DNA of 5,709 bases from Candidatus Tariuqbacter arcticus. GTDB lineage: Bacteria; Electryoneota; Tariuqbacteria; Tariuqbacterales; Tariuqbacteraceae. Every line of letters begins with the position of its first letter. Position 1 is the stretch's first letter. Below are positions 5,561 through 5,709 of this stretch, in pieces. Both the position numbers and the translations under genes were made by a program. The notes beneath the pieces were generated by a model. That model had not been told where the DNA came from. It ran no database searches and worked only from the letters and a program-made list of their open reading frames with translations. The stretch covers positions 1-5,709 of the forward strand of contig JABMRZ010000096.1 of NCBI GenBank assembly GCA_013202315.1. The letters run 5' to 3'.

Positions 5561-5658
5561 GAACACCGCCTGTTCGTCATTCCGGCTTGTCCGGAATCGG
5601 TTCCAATATACAAAACGATTCCCGACGCTCCCGACTTATTCGGGATTGCGGGAAGGAC
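5561..5658. repeat. Chain of hairpins with GTCATTCC...GGAAGGAC outer arms
   Basis: Three hairpins follow one another. GAACA (5561-5565) pairs with TGTTC (5571-5575). ATTCCGG (5579-5585) pairs perfectly with CCGGAAT (5591-5597) around CTTGT. A nested pair follows: TTCCCG (5619-5624) with CGGGAA (5649-5654), enclosing TCCCGA (5629-5634) with TCGGGA (5640-5645) around CTTAT. The outer ends GTCATTCC (5576-5583) and GGAAGGAC (5651-5658) are inverted copies with one mismatch, so 5576-5658 may be a two-hairpin unit like REP doublets. It is the same family as 4111-4144. It may also end transcription of the marC unit, although no T-tract is seen. Confidence 0.6.
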
Positions 5659-5667
5659 AACAATTGT

Positions 5668-5702
5668 GGGTCTGTTATTAGAGGGTCTGTTGCCGAAACA
5701 GA
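5668..5702. repeat. GGGTCTGTT direct repeat and hairpin at right edge
   Basis: GGGTCTGTT occurs at 5668-5676 and again at 5683-5691. The second copy forms a hairpin, TCTGTT (5686-5691) with AACAGA (5697-5702) around GCCGA, followed by AAAAATTC at the window end. It is probably part of another extragenic palindrome cut by the window edge. No coding frame is apparent in 5488-5709. Confidence 0.45.
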
Positions 5703-5709
5703 AAAATTC

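Noticed and set aside
5488..5709. Possible insertion sequence or integration site at the repeat-rich right end
   Set aside because: There is no transposase or integrase fragment, no tRNA end and no clear target-site duplication; only short arrays and hairpins are visible.

Overview
The window looks like chromosome from an uncultured, mid-GC bacterium of the FCB (Fibrobacteres-Chlorobi-Bacteroidetes) superphylum or one of its candidate neighbour phyla. The main pointer is the first gene, a large secreted M1 metallopeptidase that ends in a 'YPNPFN ... YDILGRE ... ASGIYF' Ig-like tail. That tail resembles the type IX secretion (T9SS) sorting domain or the FlgD Ig-like domain common in that group. 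Weak Shine-Dalgarno sequences in front of three of the four genes also fit. This placement is inference and the phylum cannot be fixed from the window.

Layout. Positions 51-3035 (minus strand) carry the 994-residue M1 aminopeptidase. A 387-bp divergent intergenic region (3036-3422) holds two palindromic elements and a tandem array of a 7-bp unit. Positions 3423-3908 (plus) encode a zinc-ribbon NUDIX hydrolase with a TTG start and an intact Nudix box. A 292-bp gap (3909-4200) holds a perfect 11-bp-stem hairpin, a CACAAAG-type short repeat and a GTCATTCC-type hairpin repeat. It ends with the likely promoter and ribosome site of a MarC-family membrane protein (4201-4836). After 36 bp (18 bp if a GTG start is used) comes a small stand-alone protein of the methionine synthase (MetH) reactivation-domain type, 4873-5487. 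The last 222 bp (5488-5709) are almost entirely repeats: a heptamer array that contains the stop codon of the preceding gene, an octamer array and a chain of hairpins.

The four genes do not form an obvious pathway. The peptidase acts outside the cytoplasm on peptides. The NUDIX enzyme is probably a cytoplasmic nucleotide-diphosphate hydrolase. MarC is an inner-membrane protein of uncertain, possibly amino-acid-transport, function. The last protein probably helps reactivate oxidised cobalamin-dependent methionine synthase. MarC and the reactivation protein may share a transcript. marC is strikingly AT-rich (about 25-32% G+C in sampled 60-base stretches, against 52% in the NUDIX gene and 75% in part of the reactivation gene), which suggests it was acquired separately.

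I do not see a defence system, CRISPR array, RNA gene, transposase or clear novel system. The most unusual aspect is the density and variety of short repeats: every intergenic interval holds at least two repeat classes. Two sites carry heptanucleotide arrays with different units, and one of these arrays forms the 3' end of a gene.
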